Positions 17,121 through 25,043 of a stretch of 64,000 nucleotides of DNA are shown piece by piece. Within the stretch, counting starts at the first letter, position 1. Each line of letters opens with the position of its first letter. The position numbers and the translations under genes are program-made. Under the pieces are notes generated by a model that had not been told where the DNA came from, searched no databases, and saw only the letters and a program-made list of their open reading frames with translations. Origin of the DNA: Chloroflexota bacterium (GTDB lineage Bacteria > Chloroflexota > Anaerolineae > Aggregatilineales > Phototrophicaceae). The stretch spans positions 29,598 to 93,597 of the forward strand of contig WTGO01000031.1 in the NCBI GenBank assembly GCA_011523515.1. Reading direction: 5' to 3'.

Positions 17121-17397
17121 TCTGTTTTATCAGAGACTGCTTGAGCCTGTCCACGCCACTGGTAAAGTCCGAATTGTCGGTGCTGCAGGACGGGTATTGA
17201 TGTCGCTTACGCTTGGGGATTAATTGCCCTGGTGGCGCAAATTTCGGCCGGTTAAACTTGCATTCGCAACGCGCTGGCGCTTGCTGCGCGCCTTAGCCAA
17301 ATTATCAGCGCCGGGTTGCTGAACCTAGACAAGTTTTGAGTAAATCAATAGAGTTGATTCGACCAGGTAGGTTCAGCCGCAGGTCGGAGAGCGCCCA
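17121..17397 (+). promoter_or_regulatory. Leader of the E2-JAB-E1 operon with nested hairpin
   Basis: Together with the two palindromes nearer fbpA this completes a 388-base gap without genes. I searched it for a small ubiquitin-like gene and found only very short frames. Near the operon start, GCTGAACCTA (17318-17327) pairs perfectly with TAGGTTCAGC (17368-17377), and inside this AATCAA (17343-17348) pairs with TTGATT (17354-17359). The nested structure ends 20 bases before the E2 start codon. GGAGAG just before ATG 17398 is the ribosome-binding site. The hairpin could be an operator, an attenuator or a protein-binding RNA element. Confidence 0.45.
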
Positions 17398-17871
17398 ATG
17401 TCAAATTGGTGGGGAACGCGCAAGAATGTCTCAGCCCGCCTTGTCTGGGAAGTCGAGGCGATGAAAGCCGCCTTTGGCAATACTTTTAAGTTGGTCGTGC
17501 CTCCTTTTGGCGGATTGCTCTACTGGCAAGGCGTGGTCGAAATCAATATGAGCATCCTGGACTCGCCCCGTCACAGTCTGAAACTGGTTTATCCCAAAGA
17601 GTATCCCAATCGCCCGGCTGAAGCGTATTGTGTCAAACCGCGGATTTACAGCGAAAAACACCAGTACGAAGACGGCCAGCTCTGCCTGTTCAATCCGAAA
17701 GATGGCGAACAATACGGGTGGAATCCGTCCAAATCGACGGCAGTGACCGTTGGCGGCTGGGCGATTCAGTGGCTTTACGCTTATTACACTTGGCGCTCCA
17801 CCGGCAACTGGCCCGGCATAGAAGAACGGATCAAAGCGAGCACGCCCTTGCCGCGCCGCCGGAGACGCTGA
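17398..17871 (+). CDS. E2-like ubiquitin-conjugating (UBC-fold) protein
   Basis: A 157-residue protein with the layout of a minimal E2. KLVYPKEYPNRPAEAYCVKP (about 62-81) matches the E2 strand and P-x-x-YP-x-x-PP region, and HQYEDGQLCLFNPKDG (88-103) matches the E2 active-site line H-P-N-x-x-x-G-x-I-C-L, making Cys96 the probable thioester Cys. A Trp-rich helix (GGWAIQWLYAYYTW) follows and the C-terminus is basic (PLPRRRRR). E2 proteins receive a ubiquitin-like modifier from an E1 and pass it to a target. The gene is first in an operon with JAB and E1 genes. The E2 assignment comes from the motif and the partners. Confidence 0.85.
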   Translation: MSNWWGTRKNVSARLVWEVEAMKAAFGNTFKLVVPPFGGLLYWQGVVEINMSILDSPRHSLKLVYPKEYPNRPAEAYCVKPRIYSEKHQYEDGQLCLFNPKDGEQYGWNPSKSTAVTVGGWAIQWLYAYYTWRSTGNWPGIEERIKASTPLPRRRRR

Positions 17872-17873
17872 TC

Positions 17874-19070
17874 ATGCGGACAACGGATGAACCGGAATTC
17901 GTCAGGCTGATGCAGGCCGAATTCGAACATGTCAGGAATCGCTTGCGGGGGATGGCCATGATTTCACGCGGAATCGTACCCAATCTGGTCCTGTCGCAGC
18001 GAGCTGTTGAACGCATGCTGTCGGCTGCCAGCCAATTCATGGCGGACGAAACCGGCGAAGCCATGGTGGGTTTTGTCATAAACGATGACACGCCGGAAGG
18101 TCTGCCCACGATCTACGTCCTGGACACAATATCGCCGGATGAAACGGCTGTGCGCCGCTCGCACACATTTCAGCAAGGCGACGCCCTGCAAGACGAGATC
18201 ATCTGGTGGCTGCAGGAGAATTGGCATTTTCATCGCGAACGCCATCGCGGCAGCGAGGCGCTTGAGGATCGCTTCGATGTTCCGCTGCGGTATTTGGGGG
18301 ATTGGCACAAGCAACCGGGGTCCATGATTCAACCTAGCCATGGCGACCACATGACAGCGCTGTCCTGGCTCGACGATGATGACCTCGGCATGGATTCACT
18401 GCTGGTGCCAATTGTTACCGTAGGCCATGCGCCCATCATAGGCGAGACGGAACTGGCGGTAAACTATATCACCGTGCCGATGGAAAATGGCTATGATATG
18501 CGGGTGGACTGGTGGTATATCCACCGCGATGTGCGCAAATTTCAGCCGGTGCATCCGGTCGTCGTGCCCGCCGATAACTTGCCGTCAATGATGAAATACG
18601 GTTGGCATGTGGTGCTGGCTGATCGCCTGACCGACGAGACTTTCGCGCTGGCGAACGATGGGCTGCTGGTTCGCACGCTATTCTACGAATGCGACGGCGA
18701 GGTGCCGCTGGAATTCTGCTTTATCACCCTACGGCAAGACTCCTCGTCCTTTGTCCTCTTCGTCACTCAGCATGACTATCCGCAACGCGACCCGCAGGCT
18801 TATCATGCGCCCTCAGTCGCAGGTGTCAACTTGATGGATCCGGTCGCCAGTTTTCAGCTGCTGTGGGAGGTCGCCACACGGATTGAAGACCCGCCGGGCT
18901 GGCAGTGGTCCAGCGACAAACAGCTCATCGACTACCTCATCGCGATCGAGGTCGAAATGGGATTGCGGCAACCGCCGATTCAGATTATTCCGGTGTTCAA
19001 TCACGCCGACGAGGCAATCGGCGATGCCGACGATTTACAATCCGATTCCGAGGCGCAGGAGCATGACTGA
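17874..19070 (+). CDS. JAB/MPN-domain protein (deubiquitinase-like) with C-terminal extension
   Basis: A 398-residue protein starting 3 bases after the E2 gene. Residues 35-200 form a JAB/MPN domain: Glu62 in GEAMVGFV, then LGDWHKQPGSMIQPSHGD (141-158). This gives H145-x-Q147-x7-S155-x2-D158, that is, the JAMM pattern except that the second zinc-ligand His is Gln. JAMM proteases cleave ubiquitin-like modifiers from targets or trim their precursors. Residues 200-398 are an added region; LEFCFITLRQDSSSFVLFVT followed by DYPQRDPQAYHAP recalls the E2/RWD strand-and-YP arrangement, without an active-site Cys. Whether it still binds zinc is open. It overlaps the E1 start region. Confidence 0.82.
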   Translation: MRTTDEPEFVRLMQAEFEHVRNRLRGMAMISRGIVPNLVLSQRAVERMLSAASQFMADETGEAMVGFVINDDTPEGLPTIYVLDTISPDETAVRRSHTFQQGDALQDEIIWWLQENWHFHRERHRGSEALEDRFDVPLRYLGDWHKQPGSMIQPSHGDHMTALSWLDDDDLGMDSLLVPIVTVGHAPIIGETELAVNYITVPMENGYDMRVDWWYIHRDVRKFQPVHPVVVPADNLPSMMKYGWHVVLADRLTDETFALANDGLLVRTLFYECDGEVPLEFCFITLRQDSSSFVLFVTQHDYPQRDPQAYHAPSVAGVNLMDPVASFQLLWEVATRIEDPPGWQWSSDKQLIDYLIAIEVEMGLRQPPIQIIPVFNHADEAIGDADDLQSDSEAQEHD

Positions 19071-19071
19071 C

Positions 19072-19989
19072 ATGTGGCAACGCGTAGAGCGGCTCATCGG
19101 TGCGGACAATTTGGGGCGACTCGCCGAGAAAAAGGTGGCTGTCGTCGGGCTGGGCTCGGGCGGCGGATTTGTTGCCCTCAGCTTGGCTATGAGCGGCATC
19201 GTCAATTTCGTCCTGGTGGACAACGACGACCTGGAAAGGGGCAATGTGACCCGTCACGTCTGTGATCTGCGTTATGTCGGCCGCAACAAAGCCGAGGCCG
19301 TGGCTGATCTGATCGAGAATCGCAACCCTGGGGCGCAGGTCGAATCGCGCGCCGGCTTGATCGAGGACCATTGGGATTGCCTGGACGATGTGGACATCTT
19401 GGTCGCGGCCGTTGATAGCGAGCAAGTAAAATTCACGATCAACGAACAATGCCTGAAGAGAGGCCTTTGCGCGTCTTACGCCGGCGTCTATGAACGCGGC
19501 GAAGGCGGCGACCATGTGATCATTCGGCCCTTTGAAGGACCCTGTTATGCTTGCTGGTCGGAGGCGACGCGCGATGGCGTCATGGTCGCCCTAAGCCCGG
19601 GTGGTGATCTGGATTATGGCATGATCGGGGAAGCGGGCACTCTGGAAGCCGAACCGGGCCTCTGGGTCAACGTCACCAAAGTGGCCGGCATTCAGACGGA
19701 TCTCATCATTAATGAGCTGTTGCGCGGCGCCAGCGCTCACGAACCTATGCCGGCCAACACGCTGATCGTCACCAATGGCTACATGGATATATTTGAGGGG
19801 CAAGAAAACGAGCCCCATACCGGCGTCTGGCTCGAAATCGGTCGCGATCCCGATTGCCTGGTCTGCGGGGAGCGGCTCAAACAAGGCGTGAGAAAGCTGG
19901 TCGAGAGCGATGAGGGCAGTATTTCCCTGGCCGATCTGGCGGCTTCCGGCCTGACGACCGACATCGAATTTGAAGATGAGGACGACTAG
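19072..19989 (+). CDS. E1-like (ThiF/MoeB family) activating enzyme
   Basis: A 305-residue adenylating enzyme. Hallmarks: AVVGLGSGGGFVA (nucleotide loop, about 23-35), LVDNDDLERGNVTRH (the E1 D-x-D-x-V-x-x-S-N-x-x-R-Q line, about 48-62), Lys in GRNKAEAV, Asp in AVDSEQ, and a zinc site from CYAC (about 158-161) and CLVC (about 262-265). Such enzymes adenylate the C-terminal Gly of a ubiquitin-like protein. ATG 19072 has AGGAG 10 bases upstream; ATG 19063 overlaps the JAB stop and is an alternative. With E2 and JAB it makes a conjugation/deconjugation set; no ubiquitin-like gene is adjacent. Confidence 0.9.
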   Translation: MWQRVERLIGADNLGRLAEKKVAVVGLGSGGGFVALSLAMSGIVNFVLVDNDDLERGNVTRHVCDLRYVGRNKAEAVADLIENRNPGAQVESRAGLIEDHWDCLDDVDILVAAVDSEQVKFTINEQCLKRGLCASYAGVYERGEGGDHVIIRPFEGPCYACWSEATRDGVMVALSPGGDLDYGMIGEAGTLEAEPGLWVNVTKVAGIQTDLIINELLRGASAHEPMPANTLIVTNGYMDIFEGQENEPHTGVWLEIGRDPDCLVCGERLKQGVRKLVESDEGSISLADLAASGLTTDIEFEDEDD

Positions 19990-20537
19990 CTCGCTTCAAG
20001 CTTTTGCCGCCAACTTGCCACGATATTTTTGAGCGTTTGTCGATGATCCAGGCGCTCTTTTTCCAGGAAACGGCAACGATGCAGCAACGTGTCTCCGGCA
20101 TCAGGCGGCCCGCCGCCATCTTGATAATACAAATTAAAGTGATTCTGAATCGCCACACGATAGACGCCGGCGTCGTAGACCGGCGCGCGATACGGCAACT
20201 GGCGCTCGGCGATGCTTAGCAAGATGCGTTCGTCTTCGTAATGCGCCCAAACCCCCAGCAGGCACAGGGTTTGATAACCGTGGTATCCCTTGTGATGAAA
20301 CCAGACGACCACGGCGGACCAAGCCGGACCGCGCAATGGCTTGGGACCGTAACAAAGCACTTGCTGATAATCTCTGCGCGTCAGCTGGGCCAGCGTGTCG
20401 TAGGCGTTGATGCGATCAAGGGCGCGATCCTGTGGTGTCTGCGGCAGCAGCTCGCGCCTTCTGTGGCCGAAGGGGCGTCCCTCGGCGATACGCCTGAGAA
20501 TGTCGTTATAGCGTTCGTCGTCGCGATCAGCCTTCAT
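19986..20537 (-). CDS. Hypothetical protein converging on the E1-like gene
   Basis: A 183-residue protein that I do not recognise. It is soluble, basic at the N-terminus (GHRRRELLPQTPQDRALDRI) and rich in Tyr, His and Trp in the middle (WFHHKGYHGYQTL, GVWAHYEDERILL), with helix-rich ends. The ATG is at 20537 and the 3' end overlaps the E1-like gene tail to tail by 4 bases, which argues that it is a real gene. It has no signal peptide or membrane segment and no sign of a ubiquitin fold or a terminal Gly-Gly. A link to the conjugation operon is possible only by position. Confidence 0.6.
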   Translation of the reverse strand: MKADRDDERYNDILRRIAEGRPFGHRRRELLPQTPQDRALDRINAYDTLAQLTRRDYQQVLCYGPKPLRGPAWSAVVVWFHHKGYHGYQTLCLLGVWAHYEDERILLSIAERQLPYRAPVYDAGVYRVAIQNHFNLYYQDGGGPPDAGDTLLHRCRFLEKERLDHRQTLKNIVASWRQKLEAS

Positions 20538-20560
20538 AACCGCATATATCAGCGTCTGAC

Positions 20561-21382
20561 TTAGACGGCTGCCAAGAATTCCCGCAGCCTTGCTTCAAAC
20601 CGCGCGGGATGTTCCATATTTGGCAGGTGCGCCGCATTGGACAGGATAAGTTTACGCGCGCGCGGAAGCTGCACCGCCATATAGTCAGCCGCTTGATGCA
20701 AGTAGGGCAGATCATTCTCGCCGATGACAACCAGGGCGGGCATCGTCAGCTCCTGCAATCGCTGAGCCGCGGGTACATCGACATGCTTGCGCTTATGCTC
20801 CCCAATTCCGCTGAGCTCATGCTGGGTCGCCTGGCGCGCCATTGCGAAGGCCTTGGCGCGGATTGCCGGGTCGACATCGGCGCGAGAGCGACCGACGCCG
20901 TCGAACCAGATCTGCATATCGAGCTCAGCCACGGCTTCTACATCACCCCGCTCAAAGGCTGCGTTCGACTGCGCGATCAGCTCGTCCGGCCAGGCGGCAT
21001 CGCCGTCGAAGCCGCGTGGATCGCTGCCGAGGAGTATCAGCGCCGATACCCGCTGCGGATGCGCCAAGGCGTATTCGATCGCCAGACCACCTCCTATCGA
21101 ACAGCCCATCAAGCTATACGGCGCGGGTATGTCCAGGGCGTCCAGCAAGCTTTCCAGGTCATCATGAATATTGAACTCGCCGCCGACTGGCAAGCTGCGC
21201 CCGTAGCCGCGCATATCAAAGCGCAGCGTCTGATAGCTGTCAGCGAGCGACGCGAATTCATAGTCCCACATGCGGCAATCGGCGATTCCGGCGTGAATCA
21301 TGATCAGCGCTTGGCCGACGCCCGCGCGCTCATAGTAGAGTTGCGCGCCATTGACCTCGACGAAGCCAGCGTCTATTTCCAT
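20561..21382 (-). CDS. Alpha/beta hydrolase
   Basis: A 273-residue alpha/beta hydrolase fold protein. The start ATG 21382 (MEIDAGFVEVNGAQLYYE) is the usual beginning; a TTG four codons earlier is possible. The oxyanion region MIHAGIADCRMWD, the nucleophile elbow MGCSIGGGLA (Ser), the acid in VIGENDLPYLH and the His in NAAHLPNME form the triad. The profile is closest to the 3-oxoadipate enol-lactonase/haloperoxidase group, but the true substrate is unknown. It follows the GNAT gene on the same strand with 8 bases between, so the two are probably one operon. Confidence 0.88.
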   Translation of the reverse strand: MEIDAGFVEVNGAQLYYERAGVGQALIMIHAGIADCRMWDYEFASLADSYQTLRFDMRGYGRSLPVGGEFNIHDDLESLLDALDIPAPYSLMGCSIGGGLAIEYALAHPQRVSALILLGSDPRGFDGDAAWPDELIAQSNAAFERGDVEAVAELDMQIWFDGVGRSRADVDPAIRAKAFAMARQATQHELSGIGEHKRKHVDVPAAQRLQELTMPALVVIGENDLPYLHQAADYMAVQLPRARKLILSNAAHLPNMEHPARFEARLREFLAAV

Positions 21383-21390
21383 TGACGGTC

Positions 21391-22398
21391 TCAATCCACC
21401 GCTACCTTGGCCAGCTCAATACCTTGCCGCAGGACTTTTTCATAGACATTGAAGCGCTGATAAATGTGCATACCCACGCGCTCATACAGGGCCACGGCGT
21501 TAGTCAGGCTCTGGCCGTCCACGTCCAGATGGACCAGCCGCTTGCCGCGATCCCAAAAGGCCGCGAAGCTGTGCTGCAGCATCGCCGACGCCAGCCCGCG
21601 CCGGCGATAAGCGCGGCGGACACCGACCGTATCGACATAGCCGGCTTCGGGATCGCGGAAATCCTGCGTCAGCCCGAGCAAGCAGCCGACCACCTCGCCG
21701 GTTGCGCTGTCTACCGGGAAAATGACCAACTCCGGATCAAAGAAGGGATCGTTATCCAGCCAATGGCGGAACACCTCCAGATCTCTCTCGAACGACTCTT
21801 CGATAAAGCCGAAGTGATCGGAGAAGGCATCGCGCACGACATCGACCAGGACGGGCAGGTCGATCTCATGGCGGTAGGGGCGCGTGACGATTCCATTCGG
21901 ATAGGGCGGGGGAAGCGGTCGCGCCGTCAGCTTGATTTCCATATCATAGAAGCTGCGGCGGACACAGTACCCGGCCGCCTGCAGCGCGCCCTCGGCGAAG
22001 GCATATCCTTGGCGCGCGCCGGTTTGCAGGCTGATCCGCGCCTCAGGCGGGCAGCGGAGGATAACTTCGCTGGCTCTGGCATCAGCCCAGGCCAGCAGGG
22101 TTTGCTCAAGTTTGCGCTCCAGATACGCGGGATGAACGCCCCAATTCACGCCGGGGCGAACCGGTTTTTCGGCGGTCGCCGAGAAAGTCGCATAGGCGGC
22201 CAGCTGCCCCTCGGCATCGATATACGCGATCGACGAATTCCTAAGGTCGAAGCCCGGCTCCTGCCACTCTAGACGCACAATATCAGGCTCTATACGTTCC
22301 TTCACGCCGATGGACGCCGAGATAGCATTTTGCGTGTCGACATAGATCTGGACGTCGTCCAAGGCAAGCGGGCGGGTCTCAAATTCTGAAGCGCTCAT
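21391..22398 (-). CDS. Tandem GNAT acetyltransferase
   Basis: A 335-residue protein with two GNAT-like halves. The C-terminal half is the active-looking one: YVDTVGVRRAYRRRGLASAM (about 262-281) has the acetyl-CoA loop R-R-R-G-L-A, and LHLDV-like strand with ALYERVGMHIYQR follows. The N-terminal half (about 1-160) has the fold pattern but a degenerate loop, as in mycothiol-synthase-like tandem GNATs. The substrate is unknown. It is the first gene of a two-gene unit with the alpha/beta hydrolase and is divergent from the membrane-anchored protein gene at 22587. Confidence 0.82.
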   Translation of the reverse strand: MSASEFETRPLALDDVQIYVDTQNAISASIGVKERIEPDIVRLEWQEPGFDLRNSSIAYIDAEGQLAAYATFSATAEKPVRPGVNWGVHPAYLERKLEQTLLAWADARASEVILRCPPEARISLQTGARQGYAFAEGALQAAGYCVRRSFYDMEIKLTARPLPPPYPNGIVTRPYRHEIDLPVLVDVVRDAFSDHFGFIEESFERDLEVFRHWLDNDPFFDPELVIFPVDSATGEVVGCLLGLTQDFRDPEAGYVDTVGVRRAYRRRGLASAMLQHSFAAFWDRGKRLVHLDVDGQSLTNAVALYERVGMHIYQRFNVYEKVLRQGIELAKVAVD

Positions 22399-22520
22399 AG
22401 ATTGGCCAGTCTTAGTTGATGAGTTTGGCAGCTTGAAAGCGATCGCCGCGGCGCGCGATTTGCGGATCCCGTTTTGATGAATGCGCGCCGCCGGCGGATT
22501 ATACGGAGAAAAAGTCTTGC

Positions 22521-22549
22521 TTAACAGTGTTGCCCTTTTGCGGTATGAT
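22521..22549 (+). promoter_or_regulatory. Sigma70-type promoter for the gene at 22587
   Basis: TTAACA at 22521-22526 and TATGAT at 22544-22549 are 17 bases apart, matching the -35 and -10 consensus at five of six positions each. Transcription would begin near 22556, about 30 bases before the start codon. Confidence 0.6.
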
Positions 22550-22586
22550 GACCGCGCTTAAACGGTGCGCCTGGAGCGGGGCTTGA

Positions 22587-23705
22587 ATGAATAAAACCAC
22601 CAAGACTTTAACCTACGTCATCGGCATCATTATGACGATTGCAATGGTCGGCAGCTTGATCCTGCCCATGCTATCGGGCAATATCGGCCAAGCGGAAATC
22701 GATGCGGAAGCAGCGCGCCCGACTCCACTGCCAGAACCGACGCTGCCGCCACCGCCGGACACTGACGCGATCGTCTTTGACCGCACCTACCTTCACAATT
22801 CGGGTCTGTTTACGATCGGCGCGCCGACAGGTTGGAGCCCGATCGCCGGCAGCAATACGCCGGATGAATTGCGCGCCAGCTTGACCAACAGCGATCTGCT
22901 CAGCGTGATTGAAGTGCGTATCAGCAAGGACCATGCCGGCTTGACAGATAGCGAGGCGCTCAGCGCCTTTCTCGACAAGTCCTGGCTTGGCCATACCTGG
23001 AGCGGCTACTCCCGTTGGGACGAGACGAGTCGCAAGATAATCGACGATGAAATCGTTCAGATCGACTTCAATCTGTCACGCGGCCGATCGCACATGATTG
23101 CGCGGCAGGAATCGTGGCTGAAAGACGGCGACATCTATAGCGTTCGCGTGGTCATGGCCGAAAATGCGCCGCAGGAGCTCAAGTTCATTTTGAAGGGCGT
23201 GGCAGCCACGATTGAACGCCTGCCGATTTACGCGGAGGCGCCCTTCGGTTGGGATGCCTATTTTGACAATCTTGACAAGCATATCGCGCGCTATCCATCC
23301 GAGTGGGATCTTACTGATGCTGCCCAAGGCGTGCCGGCCACTATCGCCGGCGACGGGGCGTCGCTGGTCTTGTCGACCGTTGATGTAGCGGTCAGCAGTA
23401 GCGATGACGCGATTGACTGGGTTCAGAGTTGGCGCAGCGGCGTCACGGCGCGATCGGTCGCAGCGGTCGAGGTCGATAGCCACGCCGGGTTTAAAGTCTC
23501 GTATCGTTTTGTTACCCTCGATGGCGAGACCGATAGCGGCCTGGCAATCATGCTCAATGGCGCAGACAATCGCCTGCATGTGGCTAACCTGCGCCTCACC
23601 AACATTGATGAAGACTTGCTGGCAGTTGATCCGAGCGAATTCCCCTGGCTTGCCACGATTGATTCGTTCCGTCATGTGCCGGATCTAAATGCCGAACTTC
23701 AATAG
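22587..23705 (+). CDS. Membrane-anchored extracytoplasmic protein of unknown function
   Basis: A 372-residue protein. A single N-terminal helix (YVIGIIMTIAMVGSLILPML, about 11-30) acts as an uncleaved anchor, followed by a Pro/Thr linker (PTPLPEPTLPPPPD) and two similar domains of about 140 residues. Each starts with F-x-I-x-x-P-x-x-W-like segments (GLFTIGAPTGWSPI; DKHIARYPSEWDL) and contains a strand-rich core, resembling PsbP/YcdC-like sugar-binding or stress-protein folds. The function is unknown. A good promoter lies just upstream, and the MBL-fold gene follows on the same strand. Confidence 0.65.
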   Translation: MNKTTKTLTYVIGIIMTIAMVGSLILPMLSGNIGQAEIDAEAARPTPLPEPTLPPPPDTDAIVFDRTYLHNSGLFTIGAPTGWSPIAGSNTPDELRASLTNSDLLSVIEVRISKDHAGLTDSEALSAFLDKSWLGHTWSGYSRWDETSRKIIDDEIVQIDFNLSRGRSHMIARQESWLKDGDIYSVRVVMAENAPQELKFILKGVAATIERLPIYAEAPFGWDAYFDNLDKHIARYPSEWDLTDAAQGVPATIAGDGASLVLSTVDVAVSSSDDAIDWVQSWRSGVTARSVAAVEVDSHAGFKVSYRFVTLDGETDSGLAIMLNGADNRLHVANLRLTNIDEDLLAVDPSEFPWLATIDSFRHVPDLNAELQ

Positions 23706-23755
23706 AGCGAATGGGTGACTCCGCTCCGCAGTGCTCCATCTCCGGAACAGTTGTG

Positions 23756-24526
23756 ATGGGACAGCCCAAGGAAATCCTGCCCAATCTGTGGATTTACGAG
23801 GCGGACTCGGCAGAAATTACCGTGCGCGGCGCAATGATCGTCGGCGAGCGCCAGGCTGTGGTATGGGATACGCTATCGCACCCGCGTGACATTTCCGCGC
23901 TATCCGGCATTCTAGGCGACAAGCCCTTTTACGTCGTGTACAGCCACGCAGATTGGGATCATTGCTGGGGTACGTCTGGAATCGCGCGCAGGCCGCTGAG
24001 CGTAGTCGGCCACGATGAATGCGGGCGTCGCTTTGAAGACGATGTGCCGCAAACTCTGAGCAGCATGCAAAATGCGGAACCGCAAAAATGGGCTGGAATA
24101 CGCTTGCTTAAACCTAATATTACATTTGACACTTGCTTGGTCCTCGACCTCGGCGGCGTCAAGCTGGAGCTGCACCGTCTACCCGGCCATACCGCGGATT
24201 GCATCGTGGGCTGGATACCGGAATGGGGCGTCTTGCTCGGCGGCGACGCCATCGAAACGCCATTGCCTGTTGTCAATAGCGCCCCGCTGATTGACGCCTG
24301 GCTGCCTGCGCTGCAGGCTTGGGCGGGCAGACCCGATCTCAGGCGGTCGATTCCGTCTCACGGCTCGATCAGCGGGCGCAAGGCTTTGGATCGGACGGTC
24401 GCCTATTTGCAGTCATTGACGGGCGACCAGGACTTCAAACTGCCAAAGCGTCTTACAAAGTTCTATAAAGAGACGCATCAAAGAAATATGGAGCTGCTCG
24501 GTGTAGAGCGGCGCCGCCATGATTGA
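23756..24526 (+). CDS. MBL-fold metallohydrolase
   Basis: A 256-residue metallo-beta-lactamase fold protein. The metal motif is SHADWDHCWG, an H-x-D-x-D-H variant in which the second His of the usual H-x-H-x-D-H is Asp, as in a known subset of the family. HRLPGHTADCIVGW provides the third-position His and LLGGDAIET the bridging Asp; IPSHGSISG gives the last His. The ATG at 23756 begins at MGQPKEILPNLW, where homology starts; ATG 23711 is possible, 5 bases after the previous gene. Substrate unknown; hydrolytic or redox roles both occur. The next gene overlaps its end by 8 bases. Confidence 0.85.
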   Translation: MGQPKEILPNLWIYEADSAEITVRGAMIVGERQAVVWDTLSHPRDISALSGILGDKPFYVVYSHADWDHCWGTSGIARRPLSVVGHDECGRRFEDDVPQTLSSMQNAEPQKWAGIRLLKPNITFDTCLVLDLGGVKLELHRLPGHTADCIVGWIPEWGVLLGGDAIETPLPVVNSAPLIDAWLPALQAWAGRPDLRRSIPSHGSISGRKALDRTVAYLQSLTGDQDFKLPKRLTKFYKETHQRNMELLGVERRRHD

Positions 24527-25034
24527 TGTGCTGCCGGATGTTTTGAGGGACGATTTGCTGGTCGTGTTCTGCGGCACAGCGGCCAGCGCGGTCTCGGCGC
24601 GCGAAGGCGCCTATTACGCCAATCGCTCGAACGCCTTCTGGCGCGCCTTGCATGAGACCGGCATGACCGCGCGGCGATTTGCGCCCAGCGAGTTTCCGCA
24701 ACTGCTTGATCTACGCATCGGGCTGACCGACGTGGCCAAGACCGTGTCTGGCAGCGACAGCAGCTTGAGCCGCGGCGACTTTCGCCCGGAGCGTCTAAGC
24801 GAGAAGATTCACCGCTATCGGCCCCAGATCATGGCTTTCACCAGCAAGGCCGCCTGGCGCGCCTGGAAGCGCCGGCCCACCGCCGAAGTCGCGTATGGCT
24901 GGCAGCCCGGCCGTCTGAATCGGACAGAATTCGTCGTGCTGCCATCGCCGTCTGGCGCCGCCCGCGGCTACTGGGACCTATCGTATTGGCAAGAATTAGC
25001 CGACGAATATCACCAGCGTCGGCGGCTCGTGTAA
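24519..25034 (+). CDS. Mismatch-specific (G/U) uracil-DNA glycosylase, Mug/TDG type
   Basis: A 171-residue DNA glycosylase. FCGTAASAVSAREGAYYANR gives the family's motif 1 with its substrate-pocket residues, NAFWRALHETG is the PGNRFW-like segment, and LPSPSGAARG is motif 2. Such enzymes cut uracil or thymine from G:U or G:T mispairs, starting base-excision repair. The gene overlaps the MBL gene by 8 bases and precedes dut by 9, so uracil removal and dUTP removal are encoded together, which makes functional sense. It is cytoplasmic and monomeric by family. Confidence 0.88.
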   Translation: MIDVLPDVLRDDLLVVFCGTAASAVSAREGAYYANRSNAFWRALHETGMTARRFAPSEFPQLLDLRIGLTDVAKTVSGSDSSLSRGDFRPERLSEKIHRYRPQIMAFTSKAAWRAWKRRPTAEVAYGWQPGRLNRTEFVVLPSPSGAARGYWDLSYWQELADEYHQRRRLV

Positions 25035-25043
25035 GTTTCCAAC

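Noticed and set aside
17121..17317. Tiny frame starting ATG TCG CTT as a small modifier gene upstream of E2
   Set aside because: It stops after seven codons; no other frame in the stretch reaches 40 codons.
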